Positions 9,201-21,189 of a stretch of DNA of 64,000 nt are shown one piece after another; positions within the stretch are counted from its first letter, which is position 1, and each line of letters opens with the position of its first letter. Both the position numbers and the translations under genes were made by a program. The DNA is taken from positions 1 through 64,000 of the forward strand of contig NADL03000138.1 of the NCBI GenBank assembly GCA_002205965.3. The letters run 5' to 3'. This DNA comes from Kappaphycus alvarezii (Eukaryota; Rhodophyta; Florideophyceae; Gigartinales; Solieriaceae). The notes under the pieces were generated by a model. That model was given only the letters and a program-made list of their open reading frames with translations, was not told the origin of the DNA and did no database searches.

Positions 9201-9796
9201 ATTATTTTATGTGGCAAATCGAGGGATCAATTATCACATCTATTAAAATATTCTGTATCTCGTCAGTGGTTCAAAAGATTCTACCCTTGCCACTAAAACC
9301 TTGTTATAGTTTTATATACACTTTTTATTGTCCAAGGCTCATCAATTACCGCTGCTTGAGAGATTTTTTTGCTTACTTCACGTTAAAAATGGGAATAACG
9401 AATCTTACACGTCAACACCAGTGCGATCAAGTCAATGGTCAGCCTTGGAATCTTCCAGGGCGTTAAAATCAAAGATTTAAACAAGAAATATTTCTGCATT
9501 GGGCCTATCTTCTGCAAGTCACATAGTGCTGCGATCCCTAGAACAATGGAAAATCGCTCAACAAAGCTCCTTGCCCTAGTTCACCCGGATTTTTTGGGCC
9601 TGTTGAGACTTATTTTCTTGGCAGTGCAAGTTTTTTCGTATCATTTCTTGACAAATACTCCAAATTTGACGACTGTTTACAATTTGACGCACGGATCAAA
9701 TGTTCTGGGATTTTAAAATACAAGTTAATCGCGTAAAAAACATACTGATCGATCTCTAAGGTAACTTCACGTTCACGAGTGACATGACAAAAAATC

Positions 9797-10170
9797 CCGC
9801 TCATGAAGAAGATCATCTCCTGCTCAAATCTTCGCGATATGACAATGGCCGGGAGTATCTCTTCCGCTTTCAAGGATTTTATCGATCCAGAAGGTATTCA
9901 ACATCTGCTTACCGTATCCCATATGCATCAGCAAAATTTTGTTGCTGAACGAATGAATCGTACACTTCTTGATCTGTTCCGCTCGATGTTACATTATAAG
10001 AGTATTCCCAAATTTTCTGGGCAGGGTTGCTCTCCAACGCTGTTTACGGTTTTAGCCGGGTAACCTCCAGCGCTCTACCAGATAACTCCACCCTATTTCT
10101 TTTGGAACGGAACGATTCCAAATATGTCGCGCCTGCAAGTATTCTGATCACCACGCTCTATTTTTTGCTA
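9797..10170 (+). pseudogene. copia integrase core remnant (element 1)
   Basis: RYDNGREYLF (Asp at 9841) is the copia 'sDNGgEy' block. After a frame change, NFVAERMNRTLLDLFRSML gives the catalytic Glu (AERMNRT), and FFWNGTIPNMSRLQVF follows (about 10090-10140), the conserved 'kP.vshLrvFGc' end. The zinc-binding N-terminus and the first core Asp are not readable. Order and spacing fit a core that has lost its front part. Confidence 0.7.
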
Positions 10171-10821
10171 GATCCGAGGTCAACGAAGGCCCTTACGATG
10201 GGTTACTACTTGAAAAGTAAAGGTTAAAAACTTAAGGATATCCAGTTAGAGAAAATGGTTGCATCTCGACACGTAATACTTGATGAGTCGGGAAATTCAG
10301 AAGCCCTCCGTACTGCAGGAAATAGCGATGAATATTCCGAGTAAGATACTTTCCAGGTTGAAAACAAGTCTTCAGGGAGACGTTTCCATAAATTCCCCCG
10401 TAGAGCAGGGCAATGAAGAAGTACGTGTCCCCGGGAAGCGACATCCATCCCTCACTTCAAGGTGAATCCTGTGCAGTCGCCCCTCGTCGCTCATTTATAT
10501 TACCAAGGAAAGCAAGTATGTCGTGGCTTCCTAGCTCCACAAAATATGTATCCCTTATTGGTGATACTAAATAGACCTACGTAGGCATCCTTTCTTCGTA
10601 CGAAGACGTTTCTTCTCCCGATACCATCCATTTCTGGATGCATAGAATCAAAAAATAAAGAAAACTCCATTCGAAGAGATTGTTGTTGGGTCGGCGATAC
10701 GATAACATGACCCCCAACTCGATGGAATGCCTCATAACAGTAATGATGCGCCCTCTGTGTGTACATGCGGATAAATGTGGTTTAAAGGCTATCAGTTATG
10801 TAGTTCCGGAAGAAATGGAAA

Positions 10822-11530
10822 TTTTGAGTGGTCAGTGATTTATGCAAATTATTCATACATTTTGATTTGTGGAACTTGGCCAATAGTTCTCGAGGCTATA
10901 GATTGCTTCCTTCAACCTCACTGGCTAGTTCAAATGCTGCAATTATGTTGGCTGGTTTACTACACGACCAATGGCTGTAGAGGTGTAAGTGTTGCTTATG
11001 AGCTATGTTAGATGGCAGAAGTTTGTATATGAGGTGGTTTTAGTCAGGATAAGTACAGTAGATGTCCGGCTGCATACGCCGGCTGCATTATGGGAGCTAC
11101 ATTTTATTCTACTATACGCGTGAAGACTCGGTTAACATCCATGTGCCTACTTTCATACTTCGGCTGATTTACAGAAATTTTTCGTATTCTATAATTTTCA
11201 TGACGGTTTGAGTCCATTATTTTGGCACGAAGTAATTTGGTTATGATGGTTTTGCAAAAGAAGTTACTTTATTGACGTGTTTACTAGGCCAACTTTCTTT
11301 ATGCAAATTTCGTAGCTTTGGAAGCAGTTCAAGAAGGCGCCTAGTGAACGTATTACTGGGCCAATATCTTTGAACATGCCAAAATTGTTCAGTTTCTGGG
11401 ATTTTGTAAATGGAAAAAGTGGAGTAGCTAGTAGTTGCAGGCTTACTTAAGGTCAAAAGTATAGAGGAGAGAGTAAACTCTGGGTGGCCAAGCTCGCACC
11501 TTTATACGCCCAGCAAAGTTCCCCACCATG
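10822..11530 (+). repeat. copia LTR region A
   Basis: The unit starts TTGAGTGGTCAGTGATTTATGC after a purine-rich run. It is close to identical with LTR region B at its 3' half (11090-11530 versus 16050-16500: TTTTCATGACGGTTTGAGTCC, a GAAGGCGCCTAGTGAACG block). Its 5' half matches 15330-15560 and 22300-22520. Relative to B it lacks about 450 bases in the middle. It serves both as the 3' LTR of element 1 and the 5' LTR of element 2. Confidence 0.7.
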
Positions 11531-12600
11531 TCTATCTTCCTTCAATTTATGTTCCCGGCTCAAAGACGCCTCTATCTTTGAATACTGCAGGTCGCCCCGG
11601 GTTATTGCCTTGTTTGTCTTTACATAAATCAGTCTCACAAATATGTCTATTCATTCTGCCAAGCTATTTGAATAATTACATTTCTTTGCACATCGAAGTG
11701 ATTCTCTTTGCACCTTTTGGTTGGTCCAAATACTCATAATTGTAAAAAAACTGTTACTGACGATCACTTCCACTTTTTTGTCTGCTTCTGCTGGGTTTTT
11801 CTGGGCTCGGAATTAGATCTGAAGCCCCTAGTGCCCACGGCTGCAACGGTCCGGACTTTGTCATCTGTGAGGAGGACAGTTGCGGAATCGGGTGAAGTCT
11901 TCGAGCCAGGAGGTCTGCCGCCTAAGACTCTCTCGCATTCCTCGCCTAGAGAAATTAATAAAATCCCTCGTAAGTCAGTATCTCTGGATAAGCCAAGAAA
12001 GTAAGTTCGACGCCTCTCAGCAAAGAATGCTTAAGACCTTGCCAATAGAGTTTCAAATAAGGAATTAATGGCGAAAAGGATAGTTCCGTCCAAGAGTAAG
12101 AGGTACTAAAAGCTCCGTTAAATTAATTTCAGTACTACAAAGACATTCTACGATCAAATCAAGTCTAATGGTCCCAGTAACAGAAAGGAAAACAAAGCAA
12201 AGACCCTAGGTGTACGGTTTTTGATAGAGTTTTCGATTCCCACGAAGTTATCAAGCGTCACGAGAACAAGAAGGAAAATTTGAAATAATTTTTGTATCAA
12301 AGGAGATAAAAGAGATCCATTTGTTTGTTTCAAGTGATTTATGGACCCTTGCATTAGTCTGGAGTTTCGTGTGCTGTGTTTTGTAGTGGTGGGCTTTCCA
12401 CTGCAAGGGACCTTCAGTCCCCGGTTTAGGATCTTTGAACAGAATACAAGCACTTCTAGATTATTGAAATGAGTATCGTAGAAGATCAACGGGGAGGGAT
12501 ATGAATATGACCAAAAAGCTTACGGATGCCAACGTCTACGCGTGGAAACAGAGGATTCAACTCCTGTAGACCGTTCTCGATGTAATGCAACTTAACAGAT
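11531..12600 (+). other. leader region of copia element 2, no gene recognised
   Basis: No domain is recognisable. Short frames at 11708-12068 show no family pattern. Weak similarity to 16640-16800 (a TCTGCTTCTG...TTGG stretch) suggests LTR end or untranslated leader. I see no RNA gene here. Confidence 0.3.
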
Positions 12601-12619
12601 GATACCGTTCCAGAAGACG

Positions 12620-13150
12620 AACAATCAACCAATTTCAAGGTGTGGAAGCAAGGGAATCGAAAAGCCCGAGCCATCACCAGTCTGTCCCTGTTTGATTATC
12701 ACTTGTACTTCGTGAGAGATGGTGTCACTGCTGAAGAAATGTGAGACGCATTTTGAAAGTTTTTGAGCGCCAAATGCTAGTAAATAAGCAGGCGGACCGG
12801 AGATTTTTCTATACGGTCACTACGCTAGACAATGAGAAAGTTTTGCCGTACATAGGACATGAAAGACACCTTCCAGCTCGTTTGAAATCAATGCGTTCGT
12901 TATTGATGACAAGAAATTGGCCCTGGTAGTGCTAAATGGCCTTTCGCAGAGACTTCAAAGTTTTATTGTGGCTCCTGACTCTCTTAGATCCGAACATAAC
13001 AAGTTCGAAGTAGAATTTGTAAACATTTGCCTACTCCAAGAGAAGCAACGTGCCTCAGTGAATCTTGCTAGACGTCGGCCTATCCAAAGTGCTGCTTTTC
13101 TTGGGCAGATCCATGATCTAAGACGTGTTTCCCCGTTTACACGCACAAAC
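12620..13150 (+). pseudogene. copia gag (element 2)
   Basis: This is the structural protein of the virus-like particle. NFKVWKQGNRKARAI, then DGVTAEEM-DAF, RRFFYTVTTLDNEKVLPYI, and VVLNGLSQRLQSFIVAPDSL with VEFVNICLLQEKQR follow the UBN2/copia gag pattern from start to end, across three frames. It is missing only the first strand or two. It lies ahead of the protease in the same element. Confidence 0.65.
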
Positions 13151-13319
13151 TGAGGTCATAGTGATATCTCAGCTTCCAGATGGTGGAGAAATGACATAAA
13201 GCGAAGGTGACCGCCGCCACCTGACCGATAATTCATGTAGACATTCACAGAAGCTTACTGCTATGATTGCTTAAAAGAAAGAGGATACCAAAGCTAATGA
13301 AGTTGAGTACATCTGTATA

Positions 13320-13800
13320 ATGAACAAGTTAGATAGCTCTGGAGTCAACATAACGTCAAGCACTTGGATTATCGACTCTGGATGCTCTCTGCGCATGAAA
13401 TTGACAATAATGTTCTTAGATTACAAAGAAGTCTCGGACAGCCGCACCAGAATGGGAACGATAGCGTGTGCAGTAGTAGCCGGAGTCGGGACCCTCCTCA
13501 TAACGCTTGCAATGAACGGAGTTCAAAAGTTCTGCAATCTCATGAATATTGGTACGTTTCAGGCTTCGCTTTTTCCCTAGTTTCTGTAAGCCAGATGGTC
13601 TACAATTTATTTAACGTTGAGATCGTTTGTGATAAGTGCACCTTGAAGAAGAACAACGCTATCGTGGCTACTCTCATAATTCGAGGAAAGCTGTGCCTAT
13701 CTAACACGTGCGGCGAGGTCCATACCATACGGCGCACAAAGACTCCCTTAGGACTTGACACGAAATATTTGCCCACATTCACACTCATGGAATACTGTCT
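13320..13800 (+). pseudogene. copia protease (element 2)
   Basis: SSTWIIDSGCS is the protease active-site loop (catalytic Asp in IDSG). A later FSLVSVSQMVYNLF is the conserved 'nLlSVsql' strand, and FNVEIVCDKCTLKKNNAIV continues the protease/integrase linker. One frame shift lies near 13400. The aspartic protease would process Gag-Pol. Confidence 0.65.
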
Positions 13801-14600
13801 ATGGCTAGTACGAAAGTGTTAAGTGGACTTGATTTCACCTCTTCAGATGTGGCAAACGATGCAAGCTCATCTTCTTACTGTGATTCTGTGAAATGTGGTG
13901 CGTGTATGTTAGATAAAGCAACTTGTGCTGTGATTCCCAAACATTGCTCTGGAGGTAGGGAAAAATGTTTGCTAGACCTGGTCCATTCGGACGTCTGCGG
14001 CCCACTCCAAGTGCAGTCAGTGTGTGGTGGTAGATACTTTGTCACGTTCATCGATGAGCACTCCAACTGGATCTTTTTCTATCCGATGAAGAGTGAACAG
14101 GAAACAAAACTTCGCCAAGTATGCCCTCAAACACACTGGTCAGCGTGTGAACAATCTTCGCATCAACCGCAAAGGAGATTATATTATCTCAGAGTTACAA
14201 TCATTCTGTCTTCACAGGGAACTGTCCATCAAACGACCGCTGCATACACACCGGAACAGAACGGTGTGGCAGAACGACTTATTCGTACCCTGATATATCT
14301 TGGTAGGTCTAAGCTGTCTCATAGGAAAGTTCCGAAAGCTTTCTGGGCTAAATCTCTCGATGTCGCAGTTTACGTGCGGAATCGCGTCACTACAAGAGCT
14401 TTGGGTTGACTCGTTATGCACTTCCTCCTATGGATAAAGCAAAACTCTGATTTTCTCACCTCCGTGTGTTTGGAAATCAATACTGGTACAAATTGCCTGG
14501 CAATGATGGGCGCAACCTTGACGCCCGTGCAGCAACTAGAAATTTTGTTGGTTATCTGCCGGGAGCTAAGGCCTAAAAAGGGACGTCAAGCTAGGTCGCA
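13801..14600 (+). pseudogene. copia integrase (element 2)
   Basis: A 202-codon open frame (13801-14409) carries a CGACMLDKAT zinc-binding part and LDLVHSDVCGPLQV with the first catalytic Asp. YFVTFIDEHSNWIFFYPMK has the second-strand Asp, and AYTPEQNGVAERLIRTL has the catalytic Glu. Then FWAKSLDVAVYVRNRVTT follows. The middle, with the 'sDNGgEY' strand, is in another frame (about 14105-14215). Past 14410 a LRVFGNQY-like segment and FVGYLPGAK (about 14540) give the usual C-terminal part. This is the best preserved copia integrase in the window. Confidence 0.8.
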
Positions 14601-15029
14601 TTTTTATTTCTAGGGATGTGCAGTTTGACGAGTCAAGACCAGGAACCTGTTCTTTCGATGAACATTCCGTAGATGACAACGATGTCGATTTTGATCTAGA
14701 GGAGGCGGCTTAAAATGATTAAATTGAGTCGGTAACTCTTGCAGGTGACAATTGACACGGCCAAAACCCAGGGCTGCCGGAGGAGGTTAGGAACGGTCAA
14801 AGTCAAGATATTGAACCGGATTTAGTCATTAAGACTTTAGAACCACAAGAGACCGCTTGTATAAATGAAGCTGGTCTGGGTGATATATCACCTCGCCGCT
14901 CAACTCTACCTCGAGGTCCACCTCGACAGTAGTGGACAGGCCTGGTGGTAACCAGCCTACTCACTAATTCCAGTAGTGATATCAACACACCGAACCCTTT
15001 TCAAAAAGCAATGGGGGGACAGCAGCCAC

Positions 15030-15320
15030 AGTTTTGATAGGAAGAGATGGATAAGGAGCTAGAGTTTCATCGCAGAAACCAGACCTGGACGCTAATACCC
15101 CGATCGGAAGCGTCCAATATTCTCACATCTCTCTTGGTTTTCACTGTGAAGGACATACCAGATGATGACAGTGTTGTTGAGTTGGCGAGACAATCACATG
15201 ACCCCCACATCGGTGGCAATCCTTATAACAAGCATGAAGCGTCTTCACGGGTATAAGTGGATACTTGTGGGGTTAAGGCTGAGATTGAGGACATTTTGGA
15301 AGAAATGCAAAATTTCCGGA
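15030..15320 (+). pseudogene. start of copia RT fused to element 3' end
   Basis: EEMDKELEFHRRNQTWTLIPRSE matches the conserved start of copia RT ('am..E..sl..n.TW.Lv'; key residues E--E and TW-L). Within about 100 bases the sequence becomes the VLLSWRDNHM-type stretch, shared with 22130-22200 and 10690-10740, that leads into the LTR. The join marks an internal deletion of most of pol. Confidence 0.55.
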
Positions 15321-15324
15321 GCCG

Positions 15325-16525
15325 AAAGGGCAATTTTGAGGGGTCAGCGATTTATGCAAATTTAGCACAAATTTTGACAAGTGGAGCTTAGGCCATAGCT
15401 CCCTAGGCTATAGATTGCTTCCTTCAACCTCATTGGTTGACAGTTCAAATGCATAAATTCTATTGGCTGGTGGATTGCACGAGTTATGACTGTAGAGGTG
15501 TAAGGGTTGACTATGATCTATTTCAGATGGCAGAATGGTGTTTATAGGGTGATTTTACATAGGATATGGTAATGCAAGTTAGTAAAGAGTGTACTTCACG
15601 GGAGCTATGCAGAGTAGGGTATGTATACGTATACATGGTGGAATTTTTGTATCGGATGTACCCATGATACAGCAAGGCGTAGAAACCTTTCGTGTAAGCG
15701 TGTCCAGGTGCTATACTACTGTAAGGTGTGGAACCGTCGTACTGAACTTCTTACTTTTCTTCTTACTGTACTTGATTTCGTACAGTAGGAGTCGGTTTTG
15801 AGAATCACGGTCAGGATAACACTGTTCGGTTCTCTCTAGGGACAGTCAATGGACGTTTGCATCCGCCGCTTGCATTCCATTGCTGCTCACCGTTGCTGTA
15901 TATGTCTGTTCTGATCTTGGCTGCATCTTGATAGATATATTTGGATCTGTAATGTCTATGAGGATTCTATTTATGATTATAGTTTGTCCGGCTGTATCCC
16001 AAAACAGATATATGATTCTAACCAACATGTGAGCTGTCGAAGTATGATTATGGTTGGTCTGGCTGCATACTCCAGCTGCATTACGAGAGCGACTCTTTAT
16101 GCTATTATACGCGCGAAGATTCAATTTACATCCATGTGCCTACTTTCATACTTTGGCTGATTTACAGAACTTTTTCGTATTCTATAATTTTCATGACGGT
16201 TTGAGTCCATTATTTTGGCACGAAGTAATTTGGTTATGATGGTTTTGCAAAAGAAGTTACTTTATTGACGTGTTTATTAGGCCAACTTTCTTTATGCAAA
16301 TTTTGTAGCTTTGGAAGCAGTTCAAGAAGGCGCCTAGTGAACGTATTACTGGGCCAATATCTTTGAACATGCCAAAATGGTTCAGTTTCTGGGATTTTGT
16401 AAATGTACAAAGTGGAGTAGCTAGCAGTTGCAGGCTCACTTAAGGTCAAAAGTTTAGAGGAGCGAGTAAACCCTGGGTAGCCAAGCCCGCAACTTCATCC
16501 ATCCAGGAAAATTCCCCACCATCTC
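15325..16525 (+). repeat. copia LTR region B (most complete copy)
   Basis: It starts TTGAGGGGTCAGCGATTTATGC after the purine-rich GGAGCCGAAAGGGC. The 5' half matches region C (22290-22650) and region A; the 3' half matches region A almost base for base (from about 16050). It contains a perfect TACTGTAC-N8-GTACAGTA hairpin at 15764-15787. The end is put near the last shared TTCCCCACCAT (about 16525). A target-site duplication could not be fixed by eye. Confidence 0.65.
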
Positions 16526-17686
16526 ATTCATCTTTTATGTAATTCTCTTTTATCATCCGCTGTTCTCATCATCGCCACCTTTCTCGTGCTTTATATCGTT
16601 CTCGCCCTTTTCATCGCTTTTGTCGTAACTCTCGCTGCGTAACCAACTTTAGCACTGTCCTCAAGTCTGCTTCTGTTTGGGAATTTTGGCGTGGTTTTCG
16701 ATATCCCTTGTAAATCCTTCACTTGAAGGTAGAAGAAGAAGTCCGAGTGCTGGGGGTCCCCTCAAGTTTGCCCGTTTCTTTTTCCGAATCGTGGTTTCGG
16801 TAGTGAGTTTCGTGATCCTCTCATCGGCTGAACGCTTTTGACAGCAATGCATTTGTGTAACGCGAGTTAAACTAGCCCTACGATACAAACTCACTGCGTT
16901 GAAAACGATAGTTTTCATAATTTGTAAGACTGAACCTGATTCCCGGTGGGAATCACGGTGTACCAGCCGAGTCGGTCCGTTGCAGTGGCCCTTTTGCGGA
17001 ACAGAGACAATCCTCGCTTGAACGAGTGATAAGCACGCGAAACACTATCGCTCGTGGTCGGAGAGGGACCGACTGTCTTCTAATTCCTTACTCCGGTAGC
17101 ATACTTGGTACTATTGTTCTGCACTTGTGCTTTGGTACCTGTTGGCTATACTTCTGCTGAGTTATGGATACGTGCTGTGCACGGAAGGACGGGGCTAATT
17201 GGGGACCTTAGGTGCTTTCACAAGAGTACGACGGAAGTCAAGCAAAACAGTCGGGAAGTAAAAGCGCCTGAGTTAGTACGGAAAGGCTATGAATGTAGTA
17301 AGACGCTCTTTGCTGCAGGGACCTTTCGGGATAGTGGCTTAAAATTTCTGGCCGTCTACAGGTAAAAGTTGCTGTGCTTACTCATGGCACATGGATTGCG
17401 CTCAAATTTGAAAGGCAATCACTGGCTGATGTACAGTAGTAGCGCCCTCAGGAACAAATGAAGAGGAAGTGGGAGTAAAGAGTTGCAATTTTGAACAACA
17501 CGTTGCTTTTAGGAAACGCCGCAAAACTCTTATAGGGAAATGCTTGCAATAAAAAGCGATAGTCGGTCGCCTTCTTGGGATACCTGAATTGAAGTACTTG
17601 CATGCCTTTTAGACAATTGGTACCGGGGAAAGGAAAGTATAGCCATGGACGTTGCAGGGGGTGATCCACTCATATAGAAACTCACC
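16526..17686 (+). repeat. leader of copia element 3; repeat with 23668-24920
   Basis: From about 16960 to 17330 the sequence aligns with 23668-24050 (CGGTCCGTTGCA-TGGCCCTTTTGCG, a GTCTTCTAATTCCTT-type block, GCTTTCACAAGAGTACGACGG). The part before gag (about 17380-17686) aligns with 24590-24925. Both lie directly 5' of copia gag frames, so this is LTR end or leader, not a gene. Confidence 0.55.
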
Positions 17687-18220
17687 AGTACGAAATTCCA
17701 CGTTTGAAAGCAGAAGGTGCAGCTTCTTCTCGCCACCCACGAACTGGATGAGTACATTGGTGTTTAACCCCCGTCCAGAGCTAACTCAGATGCGTTGAAA
17801 ACTTGGACCTGTGCCGACCGCAAAACTCAGGCCCTAATTTGACTCACGTTATCTGATGAATACTTTGAGCACGTTCGTGAATCTATAACTCCAAATAAAT
17901 GTGGACTATACTACTGAAAACGTTCTAGCAGCATACACCCCTGAACAAGCTTGCTGTTCTGTTTCTGTTTTACACGGCTGCGATGGAACCCGACGAGAGG
18001 GTGTTCAGCTACGTGAACCGTTTTTCACAGCTCTTAGCGACCTTGAAGTCCATTTATGTCACCAGACGAAAAGAGATGGACATGGCCGAGTTGAGTGGAC
18101 ATTCAGATCGGTTTGATACTGTGAGAGTTGCACGAGATGCACTGGGAAATGAGGACATAACGTTCCACGTTGGAATTTGTCAAGAAGCGCCTATTACACG
18201 AAGATGATCACACTACTATG
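17687..18220 (+). pseudogene. copia gag (element 3)
   Basis: LTSTKFHV-KQKVQLLLATHELDEYI is the typical copia gag start ('kL.gtNF..Wk.kv.llL...eL'). The end is recognised in EPDERVFSYVNRFSQLLATL, LSGHSDRFDTVRVARDAL and LEFVKKRLLHEDD (18000-18210). The middle is short or deleted. One in-frame stop replaces the conserved Trp. Confidence 0.65.
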
Positions 18221-18559
18221 AGGTAGCCCGTCTTATCCACAAAAATTAAATCTGGCGCCGCACTCGTGGGCAACTCTCGCTAAACTTCGTAGCAAATGGA
18301 GTTGAAATGCACAAACTAGGAACACACTGATCATTGTGCCCAGCGTTGCTGGGGAAAGTAAATCATGAAAAACGCCCTGAGGTTCCAAAGAACTATCGAA
18401 AAAAAGACATAAATTAACACCATCTGAAGCCTCGGGCTTTCATAAGTTGTACCAAGTTTTATGATAGTGAATCAAACGAACCAGAATCAGTAGCAACAGA
18501 TAGATCGGATTGTTTTTGCTTGATGTCTAAAACTAAAAATTCGGTCTTACCGGCCCGTT

Positions 18560-18990
18560 TTCCCCCTGGATCATTGACTCCGCATGTACTGCCCACATGA
18601 AATATTACCGTAACTTATTTTGCAACTATAAAGAAATATCTGTAGGCCTGGTAGAGATGGGGGCCAGAGCCCAAGCCGAAATCGTGGGCTGTGGTGACTT
18701 CAAAGTATTCTTAGTAGTAGACGATGCTGTCCAGGAGTTGTGGTTCCGCAATGTATTTCATATCCAGAATTAGAATATTCGCTGTACTCATTGGTAGTCG
18801 CGAACAAGCTCGGTGTAAAGACGTCATTTTCAAGCGGAAAACTGACGATGAAGAAGGTCGGGATGCGAATTGCTACTGGGCATCTGCAGGGGAGCTATCT
18901 ATGGTGAAAAATAAGGGAAGTATGATCGAAAAGGAGGAGAACAAGGGGGGGTGGACAGAAAAAAGAGACAAAAGGATGGAAGTTCAATGG
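18560..18990 (+). pseudogene. copia protease and linker (element 3)
   Basis: WIIDSACTAHMKYYRNLF is a continuous protease active-site region (about 18568-18625; DSA-C-T in place of the usual DSG). It continues through EMGARAQAEIVGCGDFKVFL to FRNVFHIQN. A NKLGVKTSFSSGKLTMKK segment follows near 18800, the start of the pre-integrase linker. The protease is uninterrupted over about 70 codons. Similarity ends near 18990 and integrase is absent, so the element is truncated. Confidence 0.65.
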
Positions 18991-20250
18991 AAGTAGTGTA
19001 AGAAAAAGTGAGGTTGGTGTTGAAATCAAAGGTAGGTCCTTACCCAGGCTTTGTTCAGGTTATTCATCAAACCAAAACGATATATACTATCGGCTGAACT
19101 AAACGGGTTCTGCGGAGGCAGGGTTCCAGCCGAGCAAATACTCATTGCCGTTACTGTTTCGCAGAATTTTTTTGGCTTACCATAGCCTTAAATGCATCAA
19201 AATTGCAACACTTGTAATGCGCGGGAACTTCAAATTGCCATACATGCAACCCTCACGTAGCATTACATGCATGTTAGCCATGCATGTACTGTTATGTCAA
19301 AGCAATCTAAAACAATCAGCAAGTGACATATTGCGTACGTATATCATCAGCACAACTGTAATCTACCTGGCTAAGTTCAAGTGAAAAGGCGGAAAGAATA
19401 CACCAACCAGGAGTCAGAACGTTTTGTGCTTGTCCTTGTCAGGTAACAGCACATACCCCTCACGCGCTCGATTTAACGTGAATTAATCCTTTTCTTAATC
19501 TATCTTGGACACACGTACTGGAGATATCGCATAAACTTTTGCATAACTTGATTGCATGCAGCCAGTCGAATGGTGTACACTTTAATTGTAGTGAGTACAG
19601 TTCAGTCTAAATATAGCTACCACTATGAACACGTACTGTACAGAAAATGTGTGAAACATACATAGCACTTGAAAAAAGAACACAAGTGACCTTCCAAGCA
19701 ATACTGAAGACACCTATACGTGTTACACTTACAGTACAGTACTCACTATTTAATGATAGAGGCATGTACCTGTGATCAGGAATGGACCAATGAGAGCATG
19801 CTAATTATCAGACTCCTCCTATAAAATCGACTCAAATTACGACACTTGACGTGTCATGAGTGGTTAAAAGGGCAATTTAACAGCCAATGAGAGGCCAGTT
19901 CCACGCTGGATTTGAGAAATGGCAAATTGTGCCGTGATTTCTGAGTGCCCGAAAAAAGGCTTTCGCCCCAGGCACTTTTCGTTTTCGGTCATTTTAAACT
20001 TGTAAGATCCATGCCAGTTCTCCCTTTGTACGAGTTTACACATGTAAAAGTGCACACCTGGAAATTAGAAAACATGAGATTGCTTGAAATCCGGCCCATT
20101 TCTAACAACATATTCTCGATACAGCTGATACACTCAATACAAGTTGTGCACCGACAATGACAGAATAAAAGGGCATTTAGGCCTGTTCTTGTAGGTACCC
20201 AGCTGCTGAAAGCTGTGCTGACTGTTACTGTAAGACTTTTCCGGAGGTTG
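18991..20250. other. no gene recognised
   Basis: Only short frames without family signatures. It contains several TACTGTA-type motifs (19634-19640, 19730-19742). Confidence 0.5.
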
Positions 20251-20440
20251 CAGCCACTAACTTTCGTCGATTATAGTTGACTTCGAATCTGATTGTTACA
20301 GCTGATCTTCATTATATCGGCTCACATATTCTAGGGTTATTCTTCCATCTTCGTACATGTTGCTTCTGGAAACTTTCCATGCACAATTTTAGGGCTTCGA
20401 TGAACTTGCCTCAAAGTCTATATAAGGCCGACCTTCGCTC
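20250..20440 (+). promoter_or_regulatory. TATA promoter upstream of the C2HC-finger frame
   Basis: TATATAAGG (20419-20427) stands in the context CTCAAAGTC-TATATAAGG-CCGACC. This matches the context of the TATA box in the 5' modules (AAAAGTC-TATATAAG-CCGAG). A CT-rich stretch follows, as in many highly expressed lower eukaryote leaders. The next long frame on this strand starts about 770 bases downstream. Confidence 0.45.
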
Positions 20441-20696
20441 CCTCTTCAGTCTCAGTAAACCTCCACAACTTTCTTTCCTCTCACCTCTCCGTGTTTTTCA
20501 CTCACCTTCTCTATGATTTCAGTCCTCTTCTCGCTGTCTTTCTCCTTTCTCCTTTGGTCTCCACCGTTTGACCTTCCACTCCTTCCCTAACAGATTTTAA
20601 GCCCAGGTCTACAAGGTGCCAAAATTCACTGATATTGTGCTTCTGAACCTCTGAAAGGCCTTTTCCGAACTCCCTTTATCCTAATTATCTCTCTGA

Positions 20697-20756
20697 GAGT
20701 GAGCGAGTACGAGCAAAGCCGAGTCCGAGCGAGTCCTTGCTCGCACTTGCTCACTC
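20697..20756 (+). other. stem-loop with 20-base arms
   Basis: GAGTGAGCGAGTACGAGCAA (20697-20716) can pair with TTGCTCGCACTTGCTCACTC (20737-20756) at 18 of 20 positions, leaving a 20-base loop made of GAGTCCGAG/GAGCGAG units. It lies in the CT-rich leader between the TATA box and the finger-protein frame. Confidence 0.6.
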
Positions 20757-21189
20757 CAAGAGAGAAAGAAATTTGAAAGTGAAGTAACTGGCGCTTCTCC
20801 AGAAGGGTTGTATATTACTGTCAGATTTAGCATTCTGTACCGTCCTTTCGCACCTATCGTCGTTTGTTTTGTGGCCTTATTGTCGACTGTCGTCTTTCAT
20901 TACCTACCTTCCGTTGGTCTTGCAACTCGAAATCGATTGTCATCTCTTCACTACATACGACTTCCTCCGTCTTTCAAGTCGCTCCAGCGTCCTGTAGCAT
21001 CTGCTCTCGTCTCTTTGTTTCATATCCAGGTTTTTCTCCCGGCCCGCATCAAATTGCAACAGTGTCTTCTTTCTCAGTTTCATTACCTCTCTTCCGTTCT
21101 GAGCTGAAACTCCAAATCTTCACTGTTTATCTGTTTGTCAGTATCCAAACGATAAATTTTAATCCCTCTCACTGACTCTGTTGTATGGT

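Larger units (their letters stand above)
8290..10820 (+). mobile_element. Ty1/copia element 1, decayed internal region
   Basis: On the plus strand the remnants run gag (8290-8560), zinc knuckle (8631-8669), protease (8980-9200), integrase (9797-10170), a post-integrase linker (10200-10450) and the 3' end of the internal region (10690-10820), then LTR region A. PR-IN order upstream of where RT should be defines Ty1/copia. RT and RNase H are largely missing or unreadable between 10480 and 10690. The 5' LTR is absent. Confidence 0.7.
12620..15310 (+). mobile_element. Ty1/copia element 2, internal region, 3' truncated pol
   Basis: Gag (12620-13150), protease (13320-13800), integrase (13801-14600), a linker and the very start of RT (15030-15240) lie in order on the plus strand, between LTR regions A and B. 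RT palm/thumb and RNase H are deleted: the frame passes from the RT start (NQTWTLIPRSE) directly into the sequence that precedes the LTR in all copies. The element is therefore internally deleted and frame-broken. Confidence 0.75.
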
